Part shown: positions 46,306-46,388 of the stretch, piece by piece | How positions within the stretch are numbered: position 1 is the stretch's first letter | How the letters are laid out: each line of letters starts with the position of its first letter | DNA from: Nitrosomonas sp. | GTDB taxonomy: Bacteria; Pseudomonadota; Gammaproteobacteria; Burkholderiales; Nitrosomonadaceae | Assembly: GCA_008015565.1 (NCBI GenBank) | Contig: SSFV01000018.1 | Location: forward strand, 1 to 46,388 | Reading direction: 5' to 3' | DNA: 46,388 nucleotides | Program-made: the position numbers and the translations under genes | Notes under the pieces: model-generated | Database searches by the model: none | What the model saw: only the letters and a program-made list of their open reading frames with translations | What the model was told of the DNA's origin: nothing

Positions 46306-46388
46306 GTCCGCGTTTGCTGGGCCGCCATCAATGCGGATACCTACTCCGTTATCATTTGCTTGTGCAGGTTGCTATACTGGACAAGTAA
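46306..46388 (-). pseudogene. upstream in-frame remnant of the RoxA-like gene with amber codon at the first haem motif
   Basis: Reading in the frame of the downstream ORF, the window edge gives T-C-P-V-stop-Q-P-A-Q-A-N-D-N-G-V-G-I-R-I-D-G-G-P-A-N-A-D. Relatives that I recall have LTCAACHTGQ followed shortly by IDGGPAxAD. The alignment puts TAG where the second haem cysteine should be and CAA where the axial histidine should be. The gene therefore extends past the window and its first haem site appears destroyed. Confidence 0.55.

Overview
The window looks like chromosomal DNA of an AT-rich betaproteobacterium. Gene content and order (glyA-nrdR-ribD, yqgE-ruvX-pyrR-pyrB-pyrC', a RegBA redox two-component system, coq7, thiO beside a minor-pilin operon, a RoxA-like c-type cytochrome) point to Nitrosomonadaceae, most likely Nitrosomonas. 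That assignment is inference from gene families and not from a database match.

Layout, left to right. 1-583 has no gene, but its first ~60 bases resemble the end of an IS5-type element. 584-1759 (-) is an M20 amidohydrolase; just upstream, 1806-~3059 (-) is a decayed rlmD. 3103-4569 (-) is a Do-family periplasmic protease, divergent from yaaA, a small NTF2-like gene, rpiA and phoU (+). 7425-13819 (-) is a complete minor-pilin operon fimT-pilV-pilW-pilX-pilY1-pilE, translationally coupled at its first three junctions. thiO (+) converges on ispH and a DAHP synthase (-). regB-regA (+) converge on the glyA-nrdR-ribD operon (-). 22288-23086 holds no intact gene but contains an IS5-family transposase remnant. 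coq7 and yqgE-ruvX-pyrR-pyrB-pyrC' (+) follow; the dihydroorotase-like protein has lost its zinc ligands. Then come prlC, mlaA, a rubredoxin-reductase-like flavoprotein, and yciB-yciI-PpiC (+). alr (-) is divergent from lplT (+). A long minus-strand block ispD-ispF-thpR-tsaB-rimI-udg covers isoprenoid synthesis, tRNA modification and DNA repair. prfB (+) carries the classic programmed +1 frameshift.

The right end is accessory. 41927-44608 (-) is an 893-residue TIR-NACHT-multi-TM protein, a STAND-type candidate immune protein and the most interesting locus here. It is followed by a RoxA-like c-type cytochrome (44770-46305, -), whose apparent upstream first haem motif is interrupted by an amber codon at the window edge.

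Most of the window is housekeeping: pyrimidine, isoprenoid, riboflavin, ubiquinone, one-carbon and aromatic amino acid synthesis, cell wall and outer-membrane maintenance, type IV pili and redox signalling. Signs of gene decay and mobile DNA sit at the left end, around 22.5-23.0 kb and at the right end.
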